Shown: positions 32,018-41,278, counted from the first letter of the stretch. The stretch: DNA of 48,410 nt from Clostridia bacterium (GCA_017517865.1 JAFWYB010000023.1:1-48410), one strand, 5' to 3'. A program made the numbers and translations. The notes: generated by a model not told the origin, from the letters alone.

Positions 32018-32158
32018 TCATTCTGTAACTTCTTCTTCTACTTTTTCCCAGCCTTCTTCTTTAGCGATAAAGCCGAAGATTTCGCCAAGGATCTTGTTGA
32101 GGAAGTCAACGATCTGCTGGAATGTGATCTTAATTTCTTCTGCAAGTTTGAAGCTCAT
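32018..32158 (-). CDS. 46-residue acidic amphipathic micropeptide
   Basis: AGGAGGT lies 8 bases before the ATG. The product has FQQIVDFLNKILGEIFGF as a strongly amphipathic helix followed by an acidic tail (EGWEKVEEEV); net charge is about -6. It is the second gene of a unit with the 48-residue gene, 46 bases downstream of it, and is followed by a terminator. The hydrophobic core matches the other peptides at I-[VI]-[DE]-F-[LV]-x-K-I-L, so it belongs to the same small family. No known family is recognised. Confidence 0.75.
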   Translation of the reverse strand: MSFKLAEEIKITFQQIVDFLNKILGEIFGFIAKEEGWEKVEEEVTE

Positions 32159-32204
32159 TACTAAATACCTCCTATTAGATTTTTTGAATTGAAATCTGTT
32201 TTAA

Positions 32205-32351
32205 TTAGAAATCAAATTCGAATGAAAGGATCTTCTTAACGAATTCGATGATTGTGTTAAGAAGGTCTTTAAGGTTGAAGCTTTCAACTTTTTCTTCGCC
32301 TTCATAAACATCAACGATTACATCGTTTTCTACTTTGATATCGTCAAGCAT
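32205..32351 (-). CDS. 48-residue acidic amphipathic micropeptide
   Basis: AAGGAGGT stands 7 bases before the ATG, and a TTGACA-17-TAAAAT promoter lies 42 bases further upstream. The N-terminal half is acidic and beta-like (VIVDVYEGEEKVESF); the C-terminal half holds the helix LKDLLNTIIEFVKKILSFEF. Net charge is about -8. It is the first gene of the two-gene unit. Promoter, ribosome site and terminator all argue for high expression of a real product. The function is unknown; membrane-active peptide, small toxin or regulatory peptide are candidates. Confidence 0.75.
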   Translation of the reverse strand: MLDDIKVENDVIVDVYEGEEKVESFNLKDLLNTIIEFVKKILSFEFDF

Positions 32352-32392
32352 TGTACGTACCTCCTTTATTATTCCTATTACTAGGTGTCTAT

Positions 32393-32421
32393 ATTTTATA
32401 ACAATATCTTTATTTTGTCAA
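32393..32421 (-). promoter_or_regulatory. Promoter of the two-gene micropeptide unit
   Basis: Minus strand: TTGACA (32421-32416), 17-base spacer, TAAAAT (32398-32393), the same hexamers and spacing as the promoter at 31808-31836. The rest of this 305-base gap (32422-32620) is AT-rich with nothing recognisable. Confidence 0.85.
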
Positions 32422-32621
32422 TAGTAAATTCACAAAAATATTAAAATTCTTTGAACAAATGTGAATAAATAGACAAAAACATATTTAATGTTGCGCAAAT
32501 CGCCCCAAAAGAGTTAAATTAAAGGGAAATATAATAATTTATAATATTTTTTTTGCGAGAAAATCTATTGTTACCCCATCACTCCTTGTTGAAGGTGGCG
32601 TCACAGAAAAGCGAAGGAATG

Positions 32622-32651
32622 AAAAAGACGGAAGCCATAACTTCCGTCTTT
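32622..32651 (-). terminator. Terminator of the purine operon
   Basis: Perfect 11-bp stem AAAGACGGAAG-CCATAA-CTTCCGTCTTT just after the purL stop, with TTTTTC on the minus strand. Confidence 0.9.
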
Positions 32652-32656
32652 ACATT

Positions 32657-35600
32657 TTATTTATTAAAATATTTCACCGCTGCCTCAAACATACGGATAT
32701 CATATTCACCGGGTACGTTCTTATAAAGGCCGTCTCCGATACGCTCACTGTGACCCATCTTACCGAATACACGGCCGTCGGGTGAGGTGATACCCTCGAT
32801 AGCACAAAGAGAGCCGTTGGGGTTGAAGTCGATATCTGAGGTTGCGTTGCCATCAAGGTCAACATACTGAGTAGCAATCTGACCGTTTTTGGCGAGCTCC
32901 TCGATAAGCTCCTTTGAAGCGAGGAACTTACCTTCACCGTGTGAAATGGGTACGTTAACGATGTCGCCCACATTCATAAGGCTAAGCCAGGGTGATTTGG
33001 TGGAAGCGATACGTGTGTGTACTATTCTTGACTGGTGACGGCTGATGTTGTTAAAGGTAAGTGTGGGACAGCTTTCGTCAGTGTCGATAATCTTACCGTA
33101 GGGAACAAGACCGAGCTTTATAAGAGCCTGGAAGCCGTTACAGATACCGCACATAAGACCGTCACGGTTGTCGAGAAGGTCTGTTACAGCCTCCTTGACT
33201 GCGGGGTTGCGGAAGAATGCGGTAATGAACTTTGCTGAGCCGTCGGGCTCGTCACCGCCTGAGAAGCCGCCGGGAATGAATATCATCTGAGCTTCCTTAA
33301 CCTTAGCAGAGAAGCCTTCAACGCTTCTTGCAACATCCTCTGCCGTGAGGTTTCTGATAACAAATATTTCAGCCTCAGCGCCTGCCTTTTCTACTGCACG
33401 TGCTGAATCGTATTCGCAGTTTGTACCGGGGAAGACGGGAATAAGCACCTTAGGTCTTACTGTATTCTTTGCGGGAGCAATATCACACTTGCCGTCAAAT
33501 GAGAAGGTGGGAATTTCTCCCTTATCCTCTTTGGCCTTGGTGGGATATACGTCTTCAAGAGTTGCAGTGTGTAATTTATAAAGCTCTGCTATTTCTTCAC
33601 TGTCGTTTTCAAGAGTAATAACGGCTTCGTCTGTTGTTGTACCTATCTTCATAACACCGGGGAGAGTTACATCCTCCGTAAGCTCTGCAACGATGAAGCC
33701 CCACATACCGAGATGCCAGTTTTCACCGAGTGCAGCAGATGATTTGAAGCCGATGTTGTTACCGAAGGACATCTTCATAACTGCTTCGCCGATGCCTCTC
33801 TCAACTGCCCATGAAGCCTTGACCTTGCCTGCCTTGCAAAGCTCGTGGAAGGCTTCCCATGTAGCCTTGAGACTGTCTGCGCTTTCATCCTTGGCTCCGA
33901 AAAGGTAAACGGGGTTACCGGCTTCTTTAAATTCGGGGCTGATTACGTCCTGCTTCTTAATGGGAGCAATAGCAAATGAAATAAGAGTGGGAGGTACGTC
34001 CTTATCAAGGAAGGAGCCGGACATTGAGTCCTTGCCGCCGATAGCGGCAGCACCGAGTTCAAGCTGAGCATCAAGAGCGCCTAAAAGAGCTGCGAAGGGT
34101 TTACCCCAACGGTCGGGCTCTGTTCTGAGCTTTTCAAAGAATTCCTGAAGAGTGAGATATGCCTTCTTGTAATCACAGCCTGCAGCTACAAGCTTTGCCA
34201 CTGAGTTGTAAATTGCAGCGTGAGCGCCTGTGTAGGGGTCAACTGAAAGGTGGTCGGGGTCACAGCCCCAACTGAATACGCTTGCCATATCTGTTTCCTG
34301 ACCGGGAAGTACGGGTAATACAGCCGCCATTGACTGAGCGGGAGTGAGCTGCTTCTTACCGCCGTAGGGCATAATAACACTGCCTGCACCGATAGTTGAG
34401 TCAAAGCGTTCAACAAGGCCTCTCTGGCTTGCGGTGCGAAGGTCAGCTGCCATTTCACGAAGTGAGCCGAACATAGCTTTGCTGAGTACTGAAAGGTCCT
34501 TTTCGGTTACGTCAACATCTGTATGCTTTACTGCACCGTTGGTGTCAAGGAAGGCTCTGCTGAGGTCAGCAATAACATTGCCCTTCCACTTCATAACCAT
34601 ACGCTCTTCCTCGGTTACAACTGCAACGCGGTAAGCCTCAAGGTTTTCGGCCTCTGCAAGGGCGATGAATTTATCTGCATCCTTTTCTTCAACAACAACT
34701 GCCATTCTTTCCTGAGATTCTGAAATAGCAATTTCGGTGCCGTCAAGACCCTCGTACTTTTTACGTACTGCGTCAAGGTCTATCTGAAGACCGGGAGCAA
34801 GCTCACCGATAGCAACGGATACACCGCCTGCACCGAAGTCGTTACAACGCTTGATAAGGCGTGTTACCTCGGCGTTACGGAAAAGTCTCTGAATCTTTCT
34901 TTCCTCGGGAGCATTACCCTTCTGTACCTCTGAAGCCATTGTGGTGAGTGACTTCATATTGTGGCTCTTTGATGAGCCGGTAGCACCGCCGATACCGTCA
35001 CGGCCCGTACGGCCGCCGAGAAGCACGATTACGTCACCGGGGGCGGGTCTTTCACGGCGTACGTTATAAGCGGGGGCGGCGGCAACAACTGCACCGCATT
35101 CGAGTCTCTTTGCAACAAAGCCCTCGTGATAGATTTCAGCAACGTGACCTGTGGCAAGACCTATCTGGTTACCGTATGAGGAGTAGCCTGCGGCGGCTGT
35201 CTGACAGATTTTTCTCTGAGGAAGCTTACCGGCCATAGTTTCGGCAATAGTCTTTCTCGGGTCGCCTGCACCTGTTACGCGCATAGCCTGATGAACGTAG
35301 GCACGGCCTGAAAGGGGGTCACGGATACAACCGCCGATACAGGTTGCGGCACCGCCGAAGGGCTCGATTTCTGTGGGGTGGTTGTGAGTTTCATTCTTGA
35401 ACATAAGAAGCCAATCCTGGTCCTCACCGTTAACTGTTGCAGTAACGTGGATTGAGCAGGCGTTGATTTCTTCACTTTCGTCAAGCTCGGGAAGAAGACC
35501 TCTCTTTTTGAGCGTCTTCGTACCGATTGTAGCAATATCCATAAGGGTCTGAGGACGTGCGGCGGCCTTTTCTTCACCGTAAACCTCAACTCTTGCGGCA

Positions 35601-36349
35601 AGATAACGCTTATAAGCCTTTTGCACTGCTTCGTCGTGGATACGCACGTTATCGATATGTGTTGAGAAGGTTGTGTGACGGCAATGGTCTGACCAATAGG
35701 TGTCAACAACACGGATTTCTGTTATAGTGGGGTCTCTCTTTTCGTCATCTCTGAAGTAGGCCTGCAGGAACTTGAGGTCATCAAGGTCCATAGCAAGACC
35801 CTTTTCGTCAAGAAGCTCTGCAAGTGCATTTTCATCCATAGCGATGAAGCCTTCAACGGTGTCAACCTTTTCAGGTGCGGCATAGGTAGCTGCAAGGGTT
35901 TCGGGCTTTTCAAGAGAAGCCTCACGGCTTTCAACGGCGTTGATTACGTGATGCTTGAAGTCTGCAATATCCTTTTCGCTGAGTGCGCCGTAAAGAGCAT
36001 AAACCTTTGCAGTTCTTATGAGAGGACGCTCGCCCTGAGAGATAATCTGAATACACTGAGCGGCTGAGTCGGCTCTCTGGTCAAACTGACCGGGAAGAGC
36101 TTCAACTGCAAAAACATAAGCTTCGGGAATTTCTACGCTTTCTGAAACATTATCGAGCTGAGGCTCGGAAAAAACTGTTTTTACAGCATAGTCGAATAAT
36201 TCTTCTGTGATATTTTCTGCATCATAGCGGTTGAAAAGACGGATATCCTCAATGTTTTCAATGCCGAGCAGATTTTTTGCTTCGCTGAGAAGACCCTTAG
36301 CCTCATTATCAAGGCCTGCCTTCTTTTCTACAAATATACGGTAAACCAT
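32657..36349 (-). CDS. purL: Phosphoribosylformylglycinamidine synthase, large single-chain type
   Basis: The 1230-residue enzyme converts FGAR, Gln and ATP to FGAM (step 4 of purine synthesis). It fuses the synthase (with RVVDTYWSDHCRHTTF, FKNETHNHPTEIEPFGGAAT and GGRTGRDGIGGATGSS) to a C-terminal glutamine amidotransferase. That domain shows LMCGICNGFQ with the nucleophile Cys and ISHGEGKF with the catalytic His. Separate purS and purQ genes are therefore not needed. GGAGG precedes the ATG, 22 bases after the purD stop. It is the last gene of the operon. Confidence 0.97.
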   Translation of the reverse strand: MVYRIFVEKKAGLDNEAKGLLSEAKNLLGIENIEDIRLFNRYDAENITEELFDYAVKTVFSEPQLDNVSESVEIPEAYVFAVEALPGQFDQRADSAAQCIQIISQGERPLIRTAKVYALYGALSEKDIADFKHHVINAVESREASLEKPETLAATYAAPEKVDTVEGFIAMDENALAELLDEKGLAMDLDDLKFLQAYFRDDEKRDPTITEIRVVDTYWSDHCRHTTFSTHIDNVRIHDEAVQKAYKRYLAARVEVYGEEKAAARPQTLMDIATIGTKTLKKRGLLPELDESEEINACSIHVTATVNGEDQDWLLMFKNETHNHPTEIEPFGGAATCIGGCIRDPLSGRAYVHQAMRVTGAGDPRKTIAETMAGKLPQRKICQTAAAGYSSYGNQIGLATGHVAEIYHEGFVAKRLECGAVVAAAPAYNVRRERPAPGDVIVLLGGRTGRDGIGGATGSSKSHNMKSLTTMASEVQKGNAPEERKIQRLFRNAEVTRLIKRCNDFGAGGVSVAIGELAPGLQIDLDAVRKKYEGLDGTEIAISESQERMAVVVEEKDADKFIALAEAENLEAYRVAVVTEEERMVMKWKGNVIADLSRAFLDTNGAVKHTDVDVTEKDLSVLSKAMFGSLREMAADLRTASQRGLVERFDSTIGAGSVIMPYGGKKQLTPAQSMAAVLPVLPGQETDMASVFSWGCDPDHLSVDPYTGAHAAIYNSVAKLVAAGCDYKKAYLTLQEFFEKLRTEPDRWGKPFAALLGALDAQLELGAAAIGGKDSMSGSFLDKDVPPTLISFAIAPIKKQDVISPEFKEAGNPVYLFGAKDESADSLKATWEAFHELCKAGKVKASWAVERGIGEAVMKMSFGNNIGFKSSAALGENWHLGMWGFIVAELTEDVTLPGVMKIGTTTDEAVITLENDSEEIAELYKLHTATLEDVYPTKAKEDKGEIPTFSFDGKCDIAPAKNTVRPKVLIPVFPGTNCEYDSARAVEKAGAEAEIFVIRNLTAEDVARSVEGFSAKVKEAQMIFIPGGFSGGDEPDGSAKFITAFFRNPAVKEAVTDLLDNRDGLMCGICNGFQALIKLGLVPYGKIIDTDESCPTLTFNNISRHQSRIVHTRIASTKSPWLSLMNVGDIVNVPISHGEGKFLASKELIEELAKNGQIATQYVDLDGNATSDIDFNPNGSLCAIEGITSPDGRVFGKMGHSERIGDGLYKNVPGEYDIRMFEAAVKYFNK

Positions 36350-36371
36350 TTGTTTTTTCCTCCGGTATAGT

Positions 36372-37637
36372 TTATTTTAAAGCCTGAAGAGCTCTCTGTC
36401 CGATGTCAGATCTGCGGTATGCGCCCTCAAACTTAACACCGTCTGAAAGGCGGTAAGCTTCCTTGATAGCCTCGGGAAGTGAGTCGGCAACGGCAGTTGT
36501 GCCGGTTACACGGCCGCCCCAGGTGAGGAGCTTTCCGTTTTCAAGCTTTGCGCCGGCAACGAAGGTAGCCTCACGTGCTTCCTCGGTGAAGGTCATCGGG
36601 AAGCCCTTCTTATATGCTGTGGGATAGCCCTCTGAAGCGAGGATAACACAGCAGGCGTGCTTGTCAGAGAACTTAACCTCTGTTTCGGCAAGAGTTCCCT
36701 CTGTGGTGGCCTTCATAACGGTGAGAAGGTCGCTTTCGAGAAGGGGGAGAACAACCTGAGTTTCGGGGTCACCGAAGCGACAGTTATATTCAATAACCTT
36801 GGGGCCCTTTTCGGTAAGCATAAGGCCGAAGTAAAGACAGCCCTTGAAGGTTCTGTTTTCCTTATTCATAGCCTCAATAGTGGGAAGAAAGATTTCCTTC
36901 ATACATACATCGGCAATTTCCTTTGTGTAATAGGGGTTGGGTGCAACAGTGCCCATACCACCCGTGTTAAGACCCGTATCATTGTCACCGATACGCTTGT
37001 GATCCATTGAAGAAATCATAGGCTTTACGGTTTTACCGTCTGTAAATGCAAGCACGGAAACCTCGGGGCCGGTAAGGAATTCTTCAACAACAACGCGGCT
37101 TCCGCTTTCGCCGAACACCTTGTCCTCCATCATTGAGCGCACTGCGTCCTTAGCTTCGTCACGTGTCATAGCGATGATAACACCCTTGCCGAGTGCAAGA
37201 CCGTCAGCCTTGATAACTGTGGGAATGGGAGCTGTTTCAAGGTAAGCAAGAGCTGAATCAAGGTCTGTAAACACCTCGTATTCTGCGGTGGGAATGCCGT
37301 ATTTTTTCATAAGGTTCTTTGAGAAAACCTTACTGCCCTCGATAATAGCCGCTGCCTTATTGGGGCCGAAGCAGGGAATGCCGATTTCGTTAAGGGCATC
37401 CACACAGCCGAGAACGAGGGGATCGTCGGGAGCAACAACCGCATAGTCGATTGCATTTTCCTTTGCGAAGGCGGTTATGCCTTCAATGTCCTTTGCATCA
37501 ACTGCAACACAGGTGGCGTCGGCAGCAATACCGCCGTTACCGGGCAGAGCAAAGATTTCTGTAATTTCTTTATTTTCCTTGAGTTTTTTGATGATGGCGT
37601 GTTCACGTCCGCCACCGCCTACAACCATTATTTTCAT
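36372..37637 (-). CDS. purD: Phosphoribosylamine--glycine ligase (GAR synthetase)
   Basis: The 421-residue ATP-grasp enzyme joins phosphoribosylamine and glycine (step 2). The N-terminus VVGGGGREHAII and LPGNGG are classic. PTVIKADGLALGKGVIIA is the ATP-binding segment, and YNCRFGDPETQVVLP carries metal ligands. Length is normal. It is read from the purine operon; upstream lies a 175-bp heptad-repeat element that separates it from glyA. Confidence 0.97.
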   Translation of the reverse strand: MKIMVVGGGGREHAIIKKLKENKEITEIFALPGNGGIAADATCVAVDAKDIEGITAFAKENAIDYAVVAPDDPLVLGCVDALNEIGIPCFGPNKAAAIIEGSKVFSKNLMKKYGIPTAEYEVFTDLDSALAYLETAPIPTVIKADGLALGKGVIIAMTRDEAKDAVRSMMEDKVFGESGSRVVVEEFLTGPEVSVLAFTDGKTVKPMISSMDHKRIGDNDTGLNTGGMGTVAPNPYYTKEIADVCMKEIFLPTIEAMNKENRTFKGCLYFGLMLTEKGPKVIEYNCRFGDPETQVVLPLLESDLLTVMKATTEGTLAETEVKFSDKHACCVILASEGYPTAYKKGFPMTFTEEAREATFVAGAKLENGKLLTWGGRVTGTTAVADSLPEAIKEAYRLSDGVKFEGAYRRSDIGQRALQALK

Positions 37638-37669
37638 AAGGTACTCCTTTTTTATGTTTGTGGTGCTTT

Positions 37670-37844
37670 GAGTAGTCAGTAGTTAGTAGTTAGTAGTTAG
37701 TAGTCAGTAGCAAGGGGAATCGCTTCGCGATTTTGAGATTTTAAAATAAAACTAAAAACTCTCTTTAATATCAGTAGTAACCGTCAGGATATAATAACGT
37801 TTACGGTTAATTCCTGACTACCGGCTACTGATTACTGACTACTC
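37670..37844. repeat. Heptad-repeat hairpin element between glyA and purD
   Basis: The left arm is a run of degenerate heptads (AGTAGTCAGTAGTTAGTAGT...), and the right arm is their inverse (CTACTGATTACTGACTACTC), so the 175-bp element can fold end to end. Inside are GGGGAATCGCTTCGCGATTTT (about 37714-37734, itself a hairpin) and ACGGTTAATTCCTGAC. The same plan recurs at 40391-40528. Present within an operon, it would be transcribed as a long stem. Confidence 0.8.
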
Positions 37845-37883
37845 TTACTGCCGCCTTACCTTACAGCACGAACCTATATTATC

Positions 37884-39122
37884 TTAATAAATGGGGAACT
37901 TTTTGCAAAGAGCTTCAACTTCCTTTGTGATTCTTTCCTTATTGCCTTTAAAGTCAGCAATAACGTCTTTAATCCAGTGAGCGATGAGCTTCATTTCAGC
38001 TTCCTTGAAGCCTCTCGTTGTTACTGCGGCAGTACCGATTCTCAGACCGCTTGTAACAAAGGGGCTTGCAGGGTCGTTGGGGATAGTGTTTTTGTTTGTT
38101 GTGATGTGTACCTCGTCAAGGCGCTTTTCGAGCTCCTTGCCGGAAATGCCGAACTTGCGAAGGTCAAGAAGCATAAGGTGGTTGTCTGTGCCGTCTGAAA
38201 CAATGTCAACGCCGAGAGCTTTAAGCTCGTCGCACAGAACAGCCGCATTTTTCACAATCTGCTGACCGTATGCCTTGAAATCATCTGAAAGAGCCTCGCC
38301 GAGAGCAACAGCCTTTGCCGCAATAACGTGCATAAGAGGTCCGCCCTGGTTGCCGGGGAAGACTGCCTTGTCGATAGCCTTTGCGAGCTCTTCTTTGCAG
38401 AGAATCATACCGCCGCGGGGACCTCTTAAGGTCTTGTGTGTGGTGGTTGTTACAACGTCTGCATAGGGTACGGGAGAGGGATGGACACCTGCGGCAACAA
38501 GACCTGCAATGTGTGCCATATCAACCATAAGGTAAGCACCTACCTCGTCTGCAATTTCTCTGCAGCGGGGGAAGTCGATGATTCTTGAGTAAGCACTTGC
38601 ACCCACAACAATCATCTTAGGCTTACATTCGAGAGCGATTTCTCTCATTTTATCGTAGTCGATAACCTCTGTTTCATCATCAACACCGTAGGGAACGATG
38701 TTCCAGTATTTACCTGAGATGTTTACGGGTGAGCCGTGGGAAAGATGTCCGCCCTGAGAAAGGTTCATACCCATAATAGTGTCACCGGGGTTTGTGAGTG
38801 CGAAGAAAACCGCAAGGTTTGCGCTTGCGCCTGAGTGGGGCTGCACGTTAGCATGGTCAGCACCGAAAAGCTTTTTTGCTCTTTCTCTTGCTATTTCTTC
38901 AACCTCGTCAACACAGTGACAGCCGCCGTAATAGCGCTTGCCGGGGTAGCCTTCCGCATATTTGTTTGTAAGAACACTGCCTGCGGCAAGAAGAACGGCC
39001 TTTGAAACAATGTTTTCTGAAGCGATAAGCTCAATGAAGGTCTGCTGACGGTCAAGCTCCTTATTGCAGGCAGCAAAAACCTCAGAGTCAAAATTTTCAA
39101 GTTCGTTAAAGTAGTTAAGCAT
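37884..39122 (-). CDS. glyA: Serine hydroxymethyltransferase
   Basis: The 412-residue PLP enzyme interconverts serine and glycine, charging tetrahydrofolate with a one-carbon unit. Signatures are [26 protein letters not shown], the PLP lysine motif [16 protein letters not shown] and [11 protein letters not shown]. Its place in the purine operon makes sense because PurD uses glycine and PurN and the AICAR transformylase use 10-formyl-THF. It ends 28 bases from the AICAR transformylase side and is read with the operon. Confidence 0.97.
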   Translation of the reverse strand: MLNYFNELENFDSEVFAACNKELDRQQTFIELIASENIVSKAVLLAAGSVLTNKYAEGYPGKRYYGGCHCVDEVEEIARERAKKLFGADHANVQPHSGASANLAVFFALTNPGDTIMGMNLSQGGHLSHGSPVNISGKYWNIVPYGVDDETEVIDYDKMREIALECKPKMIVVGASAYSRIIDFPRCREIADEVGAYLMVDMAHIAGLVAAGVHPSPVPYADVVTTTTHKTLRGPRGGMILCKEELAKAIDKAVFPGNQGGPLMHVIAAKAVALGEALSDDFKAYGQQIVKNAAVLCDELKALGVDIVSDGTDNHLMLLDLRKFGISGKELEKRLDEVHITTNKNTIPNDPASPFVTSGLRIGTAAVTTRGFKEAEMKLIAHWIKDVIADFKGNKERITKEVEALCKKFPIY

Positions 39123-39150
39123 TGTTTAGCTCCTTTAAATATATTTATTC

Positions 39151-40335
39151 TTAGTGGTGGAAGAGTCTCATTTTAGTGAATGCCATTACCATATTGTACT
39201 TATCTGCACATTCAATAACTGCATCGTCACGGATTGAGCCGCCGGGCTCTGCAATATAGCTTACGCCGCTTCTGTATGCTCTTTCAATGTTGTCTGAGAA
39301 GGGGAAGAAAGCATCTGAGCCGAGGGCGATACCTGAGAAAGATGCAAGGTGAGCATCCATTTCTTCCTTTGTGAAGGGCTCGGGCTGTACGGTGAAATAT
39401 TTCTGCCAGTTGCCGTCTGCACATACGTCTTCTTCATTCTTGTTGATGTAGCCGTCGATAACGTTATCTCTGTCAGCTCTGCCGAGTGTGGGAAGGAAGG
39501 GAAGGTTAAGCACCTTATCAGCCTGGCGCAGAAGCCATGTATCTGCCTTTGTTCCTGCAAGACGTGTGCAGTGGATTCTTGACTGCTGACCTGCGCCTAC
39601 GCCGATGGCCTGGCCGTCAACTGCATAGCAGACTGAGTTTGACTGAGTGTATTTAAGAGTGATAAGAGCAACGATAAGGTCACGCTTTGCACTTTCGGGA
39701 AGGTCTTTGTTCTTTGTTACGATATCTTCTAAAAGAGCCTCGTTTATTTCGAAGTTGTTTCTGCCCTGCTCAAAGGTGATGCCGAAAACCTGCTTTCTTT
39801 CTGCAAGGTCGGGAACATAGCTTTCGTCGATTTTAACAACGTTGTAGTTGCCGTTTCTCTTGAGCTTGAGAATTGCAAGAGCCTCGTCTGTATAGCCGGG
39901 AGCGATAACGCCGTCGGAAATTTCTCTTTTGATAAGCTTTGCGGTTGTAGCGTCGCAAACGTCTGAAAGAGCAACCCAGTCACCGAAGGAGCACATTCTG
40001 TCTGTACCTCTTGCTCTTGCATAAGCGCAGGCGAGAGGGCTTTCGTCAAGACCTTCCACATCGTCAACGAAGCAAGCCTTCTTGAGCTTTTCGGGAAGGA
40101 TAGTACCGCAGGCAGCTGAGGTAGGGCTTACGTGCTTGAAGGAAGCGGCACAGGGAAGACCTGTTGCTTCTTTAAGCTCCTTTACAAGCTGCCATGAGTT
40201 GAAGGCATCAAGGAAGTTGATGTAGCCGGGGCGGCCTGAGAGAATCTCAATGGGGAGGTCGCTGCCGTCGTGCATATAGATTTTTGCGGGCTTCTGATTG
40301 GGGTTACAGCCGTATTTAAGTTCAAATTCTTTCAT
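39151..40335 (-). CDS. Stand-alone AICAR transformylase (PurH C-terminal domain type)
   Basis: The 394-residue protein formylates AICAR with 10-formyl-THF (step 9). It matches the transformylase part of PurH: AASFKHVSPTSAACG with the catalytic Lys-His pair, DRMCSFGDWVALSD, VIAPGYTDEAL, LKYTQSNSVCYA, and IGVGAGQQSRIHCTRLAG. There is no MGS-like IMP cyclohydrolase domain, which in normal PurH (about 510 residues) forms the N-terminal third. The missing activity is supplied by the PurO-type gene just upstream. The two are separated by a heptad-repeat element. Confidence 0.93.
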   Translation of the reverse strand: MKEFELKYGCNPNQKPAKIYMHDGSDLPIEILSGRPGYINFLDAFNSWQLVKELKEATGLPCAASFKHVSPTSAACGTILPEKLKKACFVDDVEGLDESPLACAYARARGTDRMCSFGDWVALSDVCDATTAKLIKREISDGVIAPGYTDEALAILKLKRNGNYNVVKIDESYVPDLAERKQVFGITFEQGRNNFEINEALLEDIVTKNKDLPESAKRDLIVALITLKYTQSNSVCYAVDGQAIGVGAGQQSRIHCTRLAGTKADTWLLRQADKVLNLPFLPTLGRADRDNVIDGYINKNEEDVCADGNWQKYFTVQPEPFTKEEMDAHLASFSGIALGSDAFFPFSDNIERAYRSGVSYIAEPGGSIRDDAVIECADKYNMVMAFTKMRLFHH

Positions 40336-40390
40336 TGTTATAACTCCTTTTAGTATATAGGTTATGCTTTTGTATACAGCAGGTATTTAA

Positions 40391-40528
40391 AGTAGTAAGT
40401 AGTAAGTGATAAGTAGTAAGGGGAAATCGCTGCGCGATTTTATGGGTTTTAGCTTGAGCATACAGGAATAAATAAAACCTTCGGTTAATTCCTTGCTACT
40501 TACTACTTGCTACTTGCTACTTGCTACT
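40391..40528. repeat. Heptad-repeat hairpin element between purO and the AICAR transformylase gene
   Basis: The left arm AGTAGTAAGTAGTAAGT... and right arm CTTGCTACTTGCTACTC are inverted heptad runs. The core contains GGGGAAATCGCTGCGCGATT and TTCGGTTAATTCCTT, matching the core of the element at 37670-37844 while the arm heptads differ (AGTAGTAA versus AGTAGTTA). This is a second member of one family. Confidence 0.8.
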
Positions 40529-40557
40529 CATACCGATGCCTGCCGTTACACAGCCTA

Positions 40558-41274
40558 TTATTTATTTTTGTTTACAACTCTTGTCTCACTTTTGCCTGTT
40601 GCGATATCAATGTATCTTACGAAAAGTGATACCTTGTTATCCTCATTGAGGTTTGTCCAGATAAGGTCTGTAAGCTCATCAATGGAAACGTCGGGAAGCT
40701 CAAGAGTCTTGGGCTCGCCTTCAAATGAGGGCAGGGGATTGCCGTCACAGTTATAGGTGTGAATGAACTTTGCCTTACCGCAAAGGGGATTTGAGTAAGC
40801 ATAGGTAAATCTCTCGCAGGAGCTGTCGTCACCCTCAGCACTCTTAAGAATTGACATAGCGTAGTTCATACCGTCCTTTTCAAGACGGATGATACCTGAA
40901 ATTCTCGGTGTGAAGTTGGGCTTGTCGTCCTCAAACTCTCTTGTTCTGAGAGCCTGCTCGAAAGAGAACTGCTTATCCATAAGCTCATAGATCGTGTCGG
41001 TCTGGTCACCGTTTGTAACGATAGTCTTGTTGCCGAGCACTCTTACGGGGTAGTAAATAATGAGGTGGGGGTCTGTCATCTTGCTTTCGTCAAAAGCCTT
41101 GGTGCGCATAGCGTCACCCTCAAGAACGAAAACACGGTTACGGCTGTTCTCGCTTCTGCCCATAATGAAGTAAGCGGTAACTGCCTTTGTGCCGTCGGCG
41201 CTTTTGCCGATGATAATGCCTCTGCCGTGGTAGGCGAGGGAGTTAAGCTCTTCCTTGATTGTAGAAATTTTCAT
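40558..41274 (-). CDS. purO: IMP cyclohydrolase, PurO type
   Basis: The 238-residue protein matches the IMP_cyclohyd family first known from archaea, which closes FAICAR to IMP (step 10). Supporting motifs are YHGRGIIIGKSADG near the N-terminus, AYFIMGRSENSRNRVF, and YYPVRVLGN. It is unrelated to the N-terminal domain of bacterial PurH. AGGAG precedes the ATG, 4 bases after the purN stop. With the stand-alone transformylase downstream it replaces bifunctional PurH. Assignment is by motif and context. Confidence 0.9.
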   Translation of the reverse strand: MKISTIKEELNSLAYHGRGIIIGKSADGTKAVTAYFIMGRSENSRNRVFVLEGDAMRTKAFDESKMTDPHLIIYYPVRVLGNKTIVTNGDQTDTIYELMDKQFSFEQALRTREFEDDKPNFTPRISGIIRLEKDGMNYAMSILKSAEGDDSSCERFTYAYSNPLCGKAKFIHTYNCDGNPLPSFEGEPKTLELPDVSIDELTDLIWTNLNEDNKVSLFVRYIDIATGKSETRVVNKNK

Positions 41275-41278
41275 ATTC

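Noticed and set aside
31607-32351. Micropeptides as classical RiPP or class II bacteriocin precursors
   Set aside because: No double-Gly leader, no Cys/Ser/Thr-rich core, no modification enzyme, immunity gene or transporter nearby, and the peptides are acidic, unlike most bacteriocins.
37670-37844. CRISPR array
   Set aside because: The repeat unit is a 7-base tandem without spacers of 30-40 bases, and no cas genes are present.
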